Shown: positions 52,935 through 61,508 of the stretch, in pieces
How positions within the stretch are numbered: the first letter of the stretch is position 1
Layout of the letters: each line of letters starts with the position of its first letter
From: Planctomycetota bacterium
GTDB lineage: Bacteria > Planctomycetota > Planctomycetia > Planctomycetales > Planctomycetaceae
NCBI GenBank assembly: GCA_023417655.1
Contig: JAEZFD010000049.1
Location: 62,001 to 126,000 of the forward strand
Direction: 5' to 3'
Length of the DNA stretch: 64,000 nucleotides
Program-made: the position numbers and the translations under genes
The notes under the pieces: generated by a model
Told to the model about the DNA's origin: nothing
The model's database searches: none
What the model saw: the letters and a program-made list of their open reading frames with translations, nothing else

Positions 52935-53549
52935 ATGACGACCCGCGCCAATCGAAAACACGCCCCAGGTCCTTTCGATTTCACGAAAGCGATCTCTGCT
53001 TTATGCCATGACGTGACCGAGCGGCATGAAGCATTCTCTCATATCGACATGTCGCGTGTTGCGGTCTGTTTCTCGCAGACGCGATCCCGCGTCCTTCATG
53101 GCTTGCAGGCCAAGCTGACCCCGATGCGTTTTGAAGGGGGGGCGCTGCAGTGCCATAAACGGGGACGGAAATGGACCGTCCAGAGACTTTTTCTCGGACA
53201 ACGTGAGATGTACTACATCCTCACGTTTTATCTTCCACGATTTCTGGATCAGTCATTCTCGGAAAAGTTCATCACGATTCTGCATGAGCTGTACCACATC
53301 AGCCCGCGGTTCGATGGGGACATCCGCCGACTCGATGGACGTTATCACGTTCATTCCGCGAGTCAGAAGGAGTATGACGGCCAGATGGAAGTTTACGCAC
53401 GCGAGTACCTTTCCTCACGGCCGCCAGAGAATCTGTATGCCTTTCTGCGGCAGGACTTCCAGACGCTCTATCGGCAGCATGGCGGCGTCATCGGGTTACG
53501 GGTCCCCATCCCAAAGTTGATCCCGGTTGATCAGCTCAAGACCGCGTGA
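52935..53549 (+). CDS. Putative HExxH metallopeptidase
   Basis: A 204-residue cytoplasmic protein with the zinc motif HELYH (117-121) in KFITILHELYHISPRFDGD. This resembles the predicted metallopeptidase family COG4900/phage-type putative metallopeptidases. The third ligand may be one of the His in GRYHVHSAS (about 135-144). The N-terminal half is not recognised. GGAAG lies about 6 bases before the ATG. It lies between two sensor kinase genes on the same strand, 206 bp after the first and about 110 bp before the second. Whether it acts on a regulator of either is unknown. Confidence 0.7.
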   Translation: MTTRANRKHAPGPFDFTKAISALCHDVTERHEAFSHIDMSRVAVCFSQTRSRVLHGLQAKLTPMRFEGGALQCHKRGRKWTVQRLFLGQREMYYILTFYLPRFLDQSFSEKFITILHELYHISPRFDGDIRRLDGRYHVHSASQKEYDGQMEVYAREYLSSRPPENLYAFLRQDFQTLYRQHGGVIGLRVPIPKLIPVDQLKTA

Positions 53550-53659
53550 AGTTTGCTTTTGCAGATCATCGTCGATGTGCTCGTGTCGAGCGACGGACGC
53601 AGGGTTTCGTTACAATCACGGACTGACGGTCTCCTGAATTGTTGCGAACTTCCTGCCCT

Positions 53660-54967
53660 ATGATCCCATCGATTCCTCTCCAGACTTCCACTTCCGAACA
53701 GTCCACGTTGCAGGCCGAAGCGGACTGGCAGTTTTCCGTGGAATGGATCACGTTGCGGATTCGGTGGTTCGGCGTGATCGTCGGATTTCTGGTCGTTAAC
53801 ACCCTCGGTCCAGCGGAAACTCGAGTTTATCTCAATAGTATTCTCTCGCTCGGGGCAGGCTACGCGCTGCTCGACCTTGTCTGGCATTGGCGAGGCGCAG
53901 TATTCCTCAGCCGGGTACCGCTCTTCATCTCGCTGATGGAGGCATTCTTCATCGGCCTGCTTTGTTACTTCGACAACGGCCTCGACAGTTTCTTCAGATA
54001 CTATTACTTCCTGTCGCTGCTGGTTTGTGCGATCCGGTATCTGCCGCTGATTGCGTATCTGACGTTCGCAATGCATGCAGCCAGTTATTCGATGCTGGCC
54101 TTCACTCTGACCTCCGCCACGATCGATCAGGTCGGAACGTTGATTCTGATGATCGTCTTCATGGGTTGGACGACCTGGGCCAGCACGGCGCTGACCACTC
54201 TGCTTCGCGATACTCATCGCAAACTGGATGCGTTGAATCAGGATCTGGAACGTCGAATTGATCGCCGCAGTCGGGAACTTCAACAGTCTCAGGCCCTTCT
54301 GGTGCAGCGGGAAAAGCAGGCGGCTTTTGGTCTGTTGGCGGCCGGGATCGCTCACGAGGTCGGGAACCCGCTGGCCGCGATCAGTTCACTCGTTCAGCTG
54401 ATGAACCGGAAGACGCTGGATGACCAGATGCACGAGCGGCTGGGGCTGATCGATGAGCAGCTGCTCCGCATTCAACGCACGCTTCGGGAGCTGATCGAGT
54501 TTTCCCGCCCAGGACTGCAGCAGGAGACCCGCTTTGATGTGCACGATGTCATCAACACGGCACTCAATATCGCGAAGTATTACCAGCGACGAAAAGGAAA
54601 GGTCATCCGAAGCAGTTTCGCAGAGGACCTGCCGCAGGTGTCGGCCGTCCGCGATCAGATCCTGCAGGTGTTTCTGAACCTGATTCTCAATGCGATGGAC
54701 GCCACCTCGGAGGGAGGCGTTATTCAAATTTCGACCCAGCAGGTTGACGGTACCATTGAAATTCGTGTCTCTGACAATGGTGTCGGAATCGCTGAAGGGG
54801 ACCGTAACCAGCTGTTTGAGCCGTATTTCACCACCAAATCAACAGGTACAGGTCTGGGGTTATTCATCTGCAGGAATATCGTGGAATCCGCGCATGGCAA
54901 GATTCGCCTGATGACCAATACCCCCGGCGAAACGACCTTCTGTGTTTCACTTCCGATCAGACCTTGA
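53660..54967 (+). CDS. NtrB/AtoS-like membrane sensor histidine kinase
   Basis: A roughly 435-residue sensor kinase. The N-terminal half has about six predicted spans (about 25-175, for example FGVIVGFLVVNTL and YYFLSLLVCAIRYLPLIAYL), a coiled coil (about 185-215), then HisKA with GIAHEVGNPLAAISSL and the HATPase boxes LNLILNAMDAT, VSDNGVGI, PYFTTKSTGTGLGLFI. The N[P]L-type H box is that of NtrB/AtoS-type kinases, which usually act with sigma-54 activators. The ATG at 53660 was preferred to a TTG at 53639; neither has a clear ribosome binding site. No response regulator is adjacent. Confidence 0.9.
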   Translation: MIPSIPLQTSTSEQSTLQAEADWQFSVEWITLRIRWFGVIVGFLVVNTLGPAETRVYLNSILSLGAGYALLDLVWHWRGAVFLSRVPLFISLMEAFFIGLLCYFDNGLDSFFRYYYFLSLLVCAIRYLPLIAYLTFAMHAASYSMLAFTLTSATIDQVGTLILMIVFMGWTTWASTALTTLLRDTHRKLDALNQDLERRIDRRSRELQQSQALLVQREKQAAFGLLAAGIAHEVGNPLAAISSLVQLMNRKTLDDQMHERLGLIDEQLLRIQRTLRELIEFSRPGLQQETRFDVHDVINTALNIAKYYQRRKGKVIRSSFAEDLPQVSAVRDQILQVFLNLILNAMDATSEGGVIQISTQQVDGTIEIRVSDNGVGIAEGDRNQLFEPYFTTKSTGTGLGLFICRNIVESAHGKIRLMTNTPGETTFCVSLPIRP

Positions 54968-54994
54968 ACTGGCGCAGGTCTGGACTTGTTGCGA

Positions 54995-57064
54995 TCAGAA
55001 TTCCTGGAGTCGCATTTCTGCGGTCTGCGGATCAGTCGCCGGAAGCTGGCAGACTCCCCGTTCGCAGACATACAGTGCCGCTCCATTCAGTGCCGGCTTA
55101 TCTCGGCTGAGATCCAGTGGGGCAGGTGATGCTTCTGGGTTGAAAATGACCAGCTTGTTGGGCAGATATTGCTTCCGGATGAGGTTCAGATAGGTCTCAC
55201 CGGAATCTGACTCGCTGGCGGAGATGACGAGCTCAGCCACCGGACCGAGCAGGGCGTCATAGGCAATCAGTGACTGCCCGACCGCCCGGGGATGGTCAGC
55301 CAGCAACCCTGACAGGGAATCAAGAATCTGAACTGCGACCTGCTCCAGTTCAAGTTTCCCGGTGAGACGGCCCAGCTTCAGCAGAGCCGTTGCCAGCATC
55401 CCATTGCCGGAGGGAGTGGCATTGTCTTCTGAATCTTTGGTCCGGGTGATTAACTGTTCGTGGTCAGCGGCAGTATAGAAGAAGCGTCCACCTTCGACCG
55501 GATCCCGAAACTTCTGAACGGTCTGCTCGGCCAGCTGCCTCGCCTCATCCAGTAGATCCCATCGCTGGCAGGCCTGAGATGTTTCCACCAGCCCATCAAT
55601 CAGGCAAGCGTAATCGTCCAGATACGCCGGGAGAATTGACTGGCCGTTCTGTGAACTGTGAAGCAGTTGTCCTTGGGGATCGCGACAGTTTTGCAGCAGG
55701 AAGTCGGAAGCACGTGCTGCGGCTTCGAGGTAACGCGGGTCATTCAGCGCGAAACCGGCCTGCGCGAAGGCCGTGATCATCATGCCGTTCCAGTTGGTCA
55801 GAATCTTTTCGTCGCGGGCTGGTGCAATTCGCAGCTTCCTGACCTGAAGGAGTTTCTCCCGACAGCTTTTCAGGCGAGTTTCGAGATCTTCGACGCTCAT
55901 TCCGTTCAGAGTGGCGACTTCCTCCACACTGCGAGCACGGTTGAGAATGGTGTGTCCTTCCCAGTTTCCCTTTCGGCTCACATCGTAGGCCTCACTGAAG
56001 AGAGTCGCATCTGCTTCTCCGAGGACTTCGTGGATTTCCTGCTCGGTCCAGACGAAGAACTTCCCTTCTTCGCCTTCGCTGTCGGCGTCCTGCGTGCTGT
56101 AGAAACCTCCATTCGGAGAGGTCATCTCGCGAAGGACATAGTCAAGCGTTTCCCGGACCACTCGTTCAAAAGTTGGATCCTGAGTGATCTGCCAAGCCTC
56201 CAGATAGGCTGGCACGAGCAGGGCATTGTCATACAGCATTTTCTCAAAATGCGGTACCAGCCAGAAAGCATCGGTTGAATAGCGGTGGAATCCGCCCCCC
56301 AGATGATCGTAGATTCCGCCGTCAGCCATCTTGCGCAGTGCCAGCAGTGCGGTCTGCAGGAAAGCCTCCTCACCGAATCGCTTCCAGCCTCGCAGCAGCA
56401 CCCGAATATCCATGGAATGAGGAAATTTAGGGGCGCCGCCGAAGCCTCCATTCTTGCGATCCGCGGATCGCACCAGTTCCTGGCAGGCATGTCTCAGGAC
56501 CTCGACACTCAGTGGAACCTGAGTAAGCACGGGTGCGGCCAGTTCAGAGACGGCCTGCACGAGATCCTGGGCACTTGTTTCAACTTCGTCGCGGCGGTTC
56601 TTCCAGTAATCCTGAAGTTTAACAAGAATGTCGCTGAAGCCCGGCATCCCCATGCGAGAGGTCGGAGGCCAGTAAGTCCCGCCGAAGAAGGGGGCTCCGT
56701 CAGGCGTGAGGAAGACTGACATCGGCCATCCCCCACGACGGGTGATCAGCTGCACGGCCGACATATAGATCTGGTCGAGATCCGGACGTTCCTCCCGGTC
56801 GACCTTGATGGACACATAGTGTTGATTCAGATAATCGGCGATGGATTGGTTTTCGAAACTCTCGTGCTCCATCACATGACACCAATGGCAGGCGCTGTAT
56901 CCGATTGATAGAAAGATGGGCTTGTCCTCAGCCCGGGCTTTCTCAAATGCTTCAGGTCCCCAAGGATACCAGTCGACCGGATTCAGGGCGTGCTGCTGCA
57001 GATAGAGGCTCGACTGGCTCGCCAGACGATTGGCCGGACGCTCGTTGGGTGAATGTGCGGTCAT
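54995..57064 (-). CDS. DUF255 thioredoxin-fold protein (YyaL/SPATA20-like)
   Basis: A 689-residue protein. The N-terminal thioredoxin-like DUF255 domain carries CHWC (59-62) in SIGYSACHWCHVMEHESFE, then REERPDLDQIYM and GGWPMSVFLTPDG. The remainder is an (alpha/alpha)6-barrel with DADSEGEEGKFFVW and ILTNWNGMMITAFA, as in YyaL and SPATA20. No signal peptide, so cytoplasmic. The family's biochemical role is not settled. It is convergent with the histidine kinase gene at 54967, and divergent from the TPR gene with 166 bp between starts. Confidence 0.93.
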   Translation of the reverse strand: MTAHSPNERPANRLASQSSLYLQQHALNPVDWYPWGPEAFEKARAEDKPIFLSIGYSACHWCHVMEHESFENQSIADYLNQHYVSIKVDREERPDLDQIYMSAVQLITRRGGWPMSVFLTPDGAPFFGGTYWPPTSRMGMPGFSDILVKLQDYWKNRRDEVETSAQDLVQAVSELAAPVLTQVPLSVEVLRHACQELVRSADRKNGGFGGAPKFPHSMDIRVLLRGWKRFGEEAFLQTALLALRKMADGGIYDHLGGGFHRYSTDAFWLVPHFEKMLYDNALLVPAYLEAWQITQDPTFERVVRETLDYVLREMTSPNGGFYSTQDADSEGEEGKFFVWTEQEIHEVLGEADATLFSEAYDVSRKGNWEGHTILNRARSVEEVATLNGMSVEDLETRLKSCREKLLQVRKLRIAPARDEKILTNWNGMMITAFAQAGFALNDPRYLEAAARASDFLLQNCRDPQGQLLHSSQNGQSILPAYLDDYACLIDGLVETSQACQRWDLLDEARQLAEQTVQKFRDPVEGGRFFYTAADHEQLITRTKDSEDNATPSGNGMLATALLKLGRLTGKLELEQVAVQILDSLSGLLADHPRAVGQSLIAYDALLGPVAELVISASESDSGETYLNLIRKQYLPNKLVIFNPEASPAPLDLSRDKPALNGAALYVCERGVCQLPATDPQTAEMRLQEF

Positions 57065-57230
57065 GTCCGTTCACCAATGTAAGAGTTCTGAGGAGATGGA
57101 GAAGTCCGGTTTAAACTGCAACTTCAGTGTCGCCCATTCTGGTCGATTGTGCACTGCTCTTGCTCCAAATCGGACATTTTTGTACTACGTCAAAGAATCG
57201 TTGCTCATTCGCCCGGAAGGAGTTGGGAAA

Positions 57231-58643
57231 ATGTCACGCGTTTTGCTCGGATTGATACTGGGATTATGCATTTGGGCGAATCCTGTCGCCGCTCAATCAG
57301 AACTTGAAATTCAAAAAGATCAGGCCGATAAAGCCTACCGGGAAAGAGACTTCCCGAAATCCATTCGAGTCTGTGACCAGGTTCTGGCACAAGCTCCGAA
57401 TGACCACGTTGCGCTCTACCTGCGGGGCAGCAGCAAAGTAGAAATGGGCATTGCCATCGGCGATGTCGAATCTGTTCGTCAGGGAATTGCTGACGCCCGT
57501 GAGGCCATCCGTCACGAAGGCAAAGGGAAGGCCGAGTATTACCTTCCCTATATCTACGGGATGAGCCATCTGGCCGCGCTGGAAGGCAAAAGCGTGCATG
57601 CCCAGACCGCTCGAACTGTCGCGGACTCTGTCCTCGATCGCGAAGATCTGACGCCTGAACAGCGGGCAAATCTGTACTATCAGAGAGCCCAGGCCAACAT
57701 GCAGCTGCGTGATGCCGCTGCAACCGAGCACGACCTCGCTGAGGCTCTGAAGCTGAGCCCGAACCATCTCGCCGCACTGATGTTGCTGGCGGATTCAGCT
57801 GCCCGAAGCAAGACCCCGACAGAAGCCCTGGCCGCATATACCCGCGTGGTGAATCAGTTCCCGGACAACGCGCTGACCTACAACAATCGTGGGATGTTCC
57901 TGCAGTCGCAGCAGCGGCAGCAGGAAGCTTTGGCTGATTTCAATAAGGCGATCTCGCTCGATCCAAAGTTCGTTCCGGCTTACATCAACCGCGGTTTCGC
58001 GCAGATGGAAGCGAATGACTTTACGAGTGCTGAGGCCTCATTCAATCAGGTTCTCGCCATGGATCCACAGCAGGTGGGGGCGTTGAGTCTGCGTGCCAAA
58101 TGCCGCCTGAATTCAGGCAATCTGTCCGCTGCACTTGCTGATTTCAAGCAGGTCGCCACCGCAGCTCCGCAGAACCCAATGGCCTTTGCCGATCTGGGAT
58201 TTGTGCAGTTCTTCTCGCAGGATTTCAGCGGAGCGTTGGCTTCATTCAAGTCCGCACTTCGAATCGACAGCAAGATGAAATTTCTGCTTCCTTGGAAGCT
58301 GGCATGCGAAATGCGCCTGCAGCAAGTGGATCAGGCGAATTATCAAGAGGTGCTGAACAAGCCAGAAGCGCAGCGGGACTGGGTCGACAATGTCCTCCTG
58401 TTCCAGCTGGGGAAACTCGATGCAACGCAGATGCTGCAGGCCGTCAGTTCCACCGATCAGGCTGCTCGTGAGGCACAACTCTGCGAAGGGTACTACTTCA
58501 TCGGGGTTGAACTGCAGCGCCGGAACAGAAATGCGGACGCCGTTGCTTACTTCAAGCACGCCATTCAGAAGCCACTCACAAAGCTCTCCGCCTACCGGGG
58601 TTCCGTCATCGGAGTTTCGCAGGCCCAAGGAGCCGGAAACTAG
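57231..58643 (+). CDS. Exported TPR-repeat protein
   Basis: A 470-residue protein. The ATG at 57231 is preceded by GGAAGGAG 8 bases upstream and begins a signal peptide (MSRVLLGLILGLCIWANP, cleavage near VAA-QS); a frame start at 57030 was rejected. The mature part is an array of tetratricopeptide repeats: ADKAYRERDFPKSI, YYQRAQANMQLRDAAATE, TYNNRGMFLQSQQRQQEAL, AYINRGFAQMEANDFTSA and LGFVQFFSQDFSGALA. It probably serves as a scaffold outside the cytoplasmic membrane. The repeat copy B starts exactly at its stop codon. Confidence 0.88.
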   Translation: MSRVLLGLILGLCIWANPVAAQSELEIQKDQADKAYRERDFPKSIRVCDQVLAQAPNDHVALYLRGSSKVEMGIAIGDVESVRQGIADAREAIRHEGKGKAEYYLPYIYGMSHLAALEGKSVHAQTARTVADSVLDREDLTPEQRANLYYQRAQANMQLRDAAATEHDLAEALKLSPNHLAALMLLADSAARSKTPTEALAAYTRVVNQFPDNALTYNNRGMFLQSQQRQQEALADFNKAISLDPKFVPAYINRGFAQMEANDFTSAEASFNQVLAMDPQQVGALSLRAKCRLNSGNLSAALADFKQVATAAPQNPMAFADLGFVQFFSQDFSGALASFKSALRIDSKMKFLLPWKLACEMRLQQVDQANYQEVLNKPEAQRDWVDNVLLFQLGKLDATQMLQAVSSTDQAAREAQLCEGYYFIGVELQRRNRNADAVAYFKHAIQKPLTKLSAYRGSVIGVSQAQGAGN

Positions 58644-58743
58644 AACAGTTTGCTCTACCGTGTGCCCGGGCAGCGCGACTTTTCAACAGAAAAAACGCTG
58701 CATCCCGCGTGGGGTGGACGGGCAGATCAAAAGGCAGAATGGC
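58642..58743 (+). repeat. Dispersed ~100-bp palindromic intergenic repeat, copy B
   Basis: Same architecture as copies A and C: AGAACAGTTTGCTCTACCG (one difference from the other copies), TGCCCGGGCAGCGCG, a variable centre, CCCGCGTGG, ACGGGCAGATC and an A/G-rich end finishing AGAATGG. The first two bases overlap the TAG of the TPR gene, so the insertion or the gene end has been shaped by it. A terminator lies 47 bp further on, so the repeat is probably transcribed with the TPR gene. Confidence 0.9.
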
Positions 58744-58789
58744 CGAGGCTGGCTCAGTCGAGCTGATGAGCAATCGAGCAAATGATTCA

Positions 58790-58833
58790 GAGAACTCTCC
58801 CAGCGCATGTTGGGAGGGTTCTCATTGTTTTAT
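58790..58833 (+). terminator. Rho-independent terminator after the TPR gene
   Basis: GAGAACTCTCCCA (58790-58802) and TGGGAGGGTTCTC (58811-58823) form a 13-bp stem with one mismatch, and ATTGTTTTAT follows. It lies 147 bp after the TPR stop and after repeat copy B. The remaining bases to 59057 hold no recognised gene; a possible decayed repeat copy is noted at 59003-59040. Confidence 0.8.
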
Positions 58834-59057
58834 GAGCCTGCTTTTGTTCCTTGGGGCACTGCGGCTTGCCCGGATATCGGGGCGCAGGCAAGAACGGCTC
58901 TCGAAGACGATTGCGACTCGACAGCTGCGAGACAACTTCTGCTAAACAGCTTCCCCGTACCCGCCTGACAGCGAACAGCGAACTTCCTGGATCGGAAGAC
59001 CGCTGCCCGTTCTAAGGTGGGGCCACGTTGGCAAACTGCTGGCAGTTGCGACGCAAC

Positions 59058-59300
59058 TTATTTGTGGTAGCCGAGTGAAGCCATCACATCGAACAGTTCT
59101 TCAAATGTGATGAAGCGACGGTGATTCTTCAGTTTGTATTCATCAACCGCGCGGGCAAGCTCATCCACTTCGGGACGCCCGCTGTTTCGCGAATCACCGA
59201 ACTGACGACGGTTTGAACCTGCTTCCGGCCCGCCACGTCCTCCCTGCCGGCGGTCCACAAATTGGTTGTTCTCGGTCGAAAAACTTTGCATGACCTGCAC
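59058..59300 (-). CDS. Conserved-looking 80-residue protein of unknown function
   Basis: An 80-residue protein. The first 40 residues are Gln/Gly/Arg-rich and probably disordered. The second half is compact: RPEVDELARAVDEYKLKNHR then RFITFEELFDVMASLGYHK at the C-terminus, which has the look of a small helical domain ending in a conserved tail. I recall no characterised family. It has no signal peptide or span. Its stop is directly followed, on the minus strand, by a perfect 7-bp dyad (AGTTGCG/CGCAACT). Confidence 0.65.
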   Translation of the reverse strand: MQVMQSFSTENNQFVDRRQGGRGGPEAGSNRRQFGDSRNSGRPEVDELARAVDEYKLKNHRRFITFEELFDVMASLGYHK

Positions 59301-59789
59301 TCTCTCCCTGCAATGTCCGGGGATTCATCTGTTTGGTGAATAATCCCGACAGTGCAAAGACCGTTTTTGATACCGGATTGCGAAGCGATCACTTCAGGAC
59401 CGCAAATTTTCAGCGACTGACCAGTCCTCCAAGGGAGGGCTCGCCGCGAAGCCATCTTCGGGTCACTTACAGGACCACCCCGACGCTGCTTCAATGAAAA
59501 GTTTAGAAGCGCATTTCCCCCCGAGGAGCCAATTTCTCGACGACGCGGACAGAATTGACTCCGCCTGCACCGCTGCACACGCCGGGGGTAGCGATTGCAA
59601 CGGTTGAATCGGGCTCGTTTGAATGGCATGATTCAACCTCGCGCCTGTTCGACAGCTGATCGAACCCCATCCACCCTGCGCGGAGCGAAGGAATTTCAAT
59701 AAGATCTCGCCCCGCGGTGCCGGAAGTCAGGTCGAAATATCGGTCTCGAGCACGCGAATGCGAGAATTCCGTCTGTTAAGGAAAGCTGA
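59301..59789. other. 489-bp divergent intergenic region before gpsA
   Basis: Contains no supported gene. Frames at 59129-59629 and 59463-59699 on the minus strand and others are Arg-rich and lack start signals. An imperfect dyad, CGGGGATTCA and TGAATAATCCCG, lies at about 59318-59351 and may be part of the promoter of the 80-residue gene. No T tract follows, so it is not a terminator. Confidence 0.4.
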
Positions 59790-60782
59790 ATGCCGTTCAA
59801 AGTGACCGTGGCGGGCTCCGGATCAATGGGGACGGCGTGTGCGATGGTCTTGGCCGAACACCCTGACCTGAACGTCACCCTCTGGGTCCGGGACGAAAAA
59901 ACGGCGATCCCGCTGCGCGAATCACGTGTGAATCCCCTGCTGGCAGGGATCACGATTCCAGACCACATCGCCATTACGCACGACATTCAGGTCGCTGCAG
60001 CGGACACCGACTTTCTGCTGGTGGCAATCCCCTCGCAGTTTCTCAGAGTCGCTCTCAAAAACTTTGCTGGTCCGTTACCCAAAGCAACTCGGATTATCAG
60101 CGTCGTCAAAGGGATTGAGAACGAGACTTTCCTCCGACCCAGTCAGATTATTCAACAGGTTCTGGGGGAACATGACGTTGTTGCACTCGTCGGACCCAGT
60201 CATGCCGAAGAGATCGCGCTCCGACTCCCCTGCAGTGTCGTCGCAGCGGCCGACGATCTGGCTTTGGCGAAGCAGGTACAGGCGATCATGTCGACCGACC
60301 GGTTTCGGGTTTACACGAAAAGCGATCTCATCGGCGCCGAACTCGCCGGAGCATTGAAGAACTTAATCGGAATCGCTGCCGGAATCTGCGATGGGCTCGG
60401 GTATGGGGATAACGCGAAAGCCGCATTAATCACCCGAGGCATGGTGGAAATCACCCGGTTTGCAGTCACCCTGGGAGCACAGGCAGAAACCTTTGCAGGG
60501 CTGGCTGGCCTCGGGGATCTCATTGCAACCTGCACGAGTCAGCATGGCCGAAATCGCAAGGTCGGCGAGTGGCTTGGGAAGGGCCAGACGCTTGCCGAGA
60601 TTCAGGCGTCGATGAATTTCGTCGCAGAAGGGATCAGTACCACGCGAGCTGTTCATGATTTCGCGCAGTCGATGGGAATCGAGCTTCCCATCATCGAACA
60701 GGTCTATCGCGTCTTGTTTCAAGGAGTCACTCCCGAGGAAGCGACCGATGTTCTCCTGCGTCGGCCGACCGGAGAGGAATAG
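59790..60782 (+). CDS. gpsA: NAD(P)-dependent glycerol-3-phosphate dehydrogenase
   Basis: A 330-residue GpsA, which reduces dihydroxyacetone phosphate to glycerol-3-phosphate for phospholipid synthesis in the cytoplasm. The dinucleotide loop is AGSGSMGTA (8-16), VKGIENETF (106-114) and VGPSHAEEIA (134-143) follow, and the catalytic Lys 190 lies in GALKNLIGIAAGICDGLGYGDNAKA in the expected arrangement. Length is normal. Its last 56 bases overlap the end of the convergent amino-acid-kinase-family gene. Confidence 0.95.
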   Translation: MPFKVTVAGSGSMGTACAMVLAEHPDLNVTLWVRDEKTAIPLRESRVNPLLAGITIPDHIAITHDIQVAAADTDFLLVAIPSQFLRVALKNFAGPLPKATRIISVVKGIENETFLRPSQIIQQVLGEHDVVALVGPSHAEEIALRLPCSVVAAADDLALAKQVQAIMSTDRFRVYTKSDLIGAELAGALKNLIGIAAGICDGLGYGDNAKAALITRGMVEITRFAVTLGAQAETFAGLAGLGDLIATCTSQHGRNRKVGEWLGKGQTLAEIQASMNFVAEGISTTRAVHDFAQSMGIELPIIEQVYRVLFQGVTPEEATDVLLRRPTGEE

Positions 60783-61452
60783 GTTGAACTTTCAGTGGCC
60801 GTGAGCGGAGGTTGACCCACGCGAGTTGTTGCAGTCCGGCAGCGAATTGGGGAAAGGCCTGATCGACCAGCTCCAGCGTACTCAGCTGAATCGGCGAGCA
60901 ATCTGAGTCGTTGAGTTCAGTTGATTTGACGAGCAGGAGCCGGCCCCCGGAGAACCGCGTTGCCAGATGTGCTGCGATCGAATCACTGGTCGTCTCCCAG
61001 CCACTGGAGAGTTCCTCGATTACCTGCAGACGTGCCACATCGACCACGGCGGATGTTGCTGGACTGTCCATGCACTGCAGATCAGCGTCTGTTGTGAAGA
61101 CCGGCAACTGCAGTTGCGCTCCGAGGATCGTTGCTCCTAGCGACATGGCTTGTATGGCAAGTTGATGACTGAATGCGGCAGGCCATTGATGGATCTCGTC
61201 GAGGCGGCGGACTTCATCCGCAAAGCCGCCTCCTCCGGCGACCAGCAGCACCGGTTCCCGAAGATGCTTTAAGAGATGGCTGAGTCGTTCAGTCAGTTCC
61301 ACGCAGTCGAACAGACTGCCGCCGATCTTCACCACCCAATTCCACTGATTGCCCGTCCGGCGAGTTTCAGTTTTCGGATGGAACGCGATACCCTCTTGCG
61401 TTGGGCGAGAGAGATGGGGCAAACCCTCGTTCAAGACGACGCTCCTCGTCAA
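60727..61452 (-). CDS. Amino-acid-kinase-family protein, possibly MfnE-like
   Basis: A 241-residue member of the amino acid kinase fold. VVKIGGSLFD (40-49), VAGGGGFADEVRRLD (71-85) and the TSDSIAAHLA motif (about 154-163) are typical of the short subgroup that includes MfnE, the aminomethylfuran phosphate kinase of methanofuran synthesis; planctomycetes often have tetrahydromethanopterin/methanofuran-linked C1 genes. A uridylate- or glutamate-kinase-like role cannot be excluded. The first 35 residues are of unknown character. It overlaps the gpsA end by 56 bp in convergent orientation. Confidence 0.75.
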   Translation of the reverse strand: MTRSVVLNEGLPHLSRPTQEGIAFHPKTETRRTGNQWNWVVKIGGSLFDCVELTERLSHLLKHLREPVLLVAGGGGFADEVRRLDEIHQWPAAFSHQLAIQAMSLGATILGAQLQLPVFTTDADLQCMDSPATSAVVDVARLQVIEELSSGWETTSDSIAAHLATRFSGGRLLLVKSTELNDSDCSPIQLSTLELVDQAFPQFAAGLQQLAWVNLRSRPLKVQPIPLRSADAGEHRSLPRE

Positions 61453-61508
61453 AGTTCAGTCTCGAGGGACCATCTCAGCGACAGCTCATCTCGATCAGTA
61501 GGAAATAT

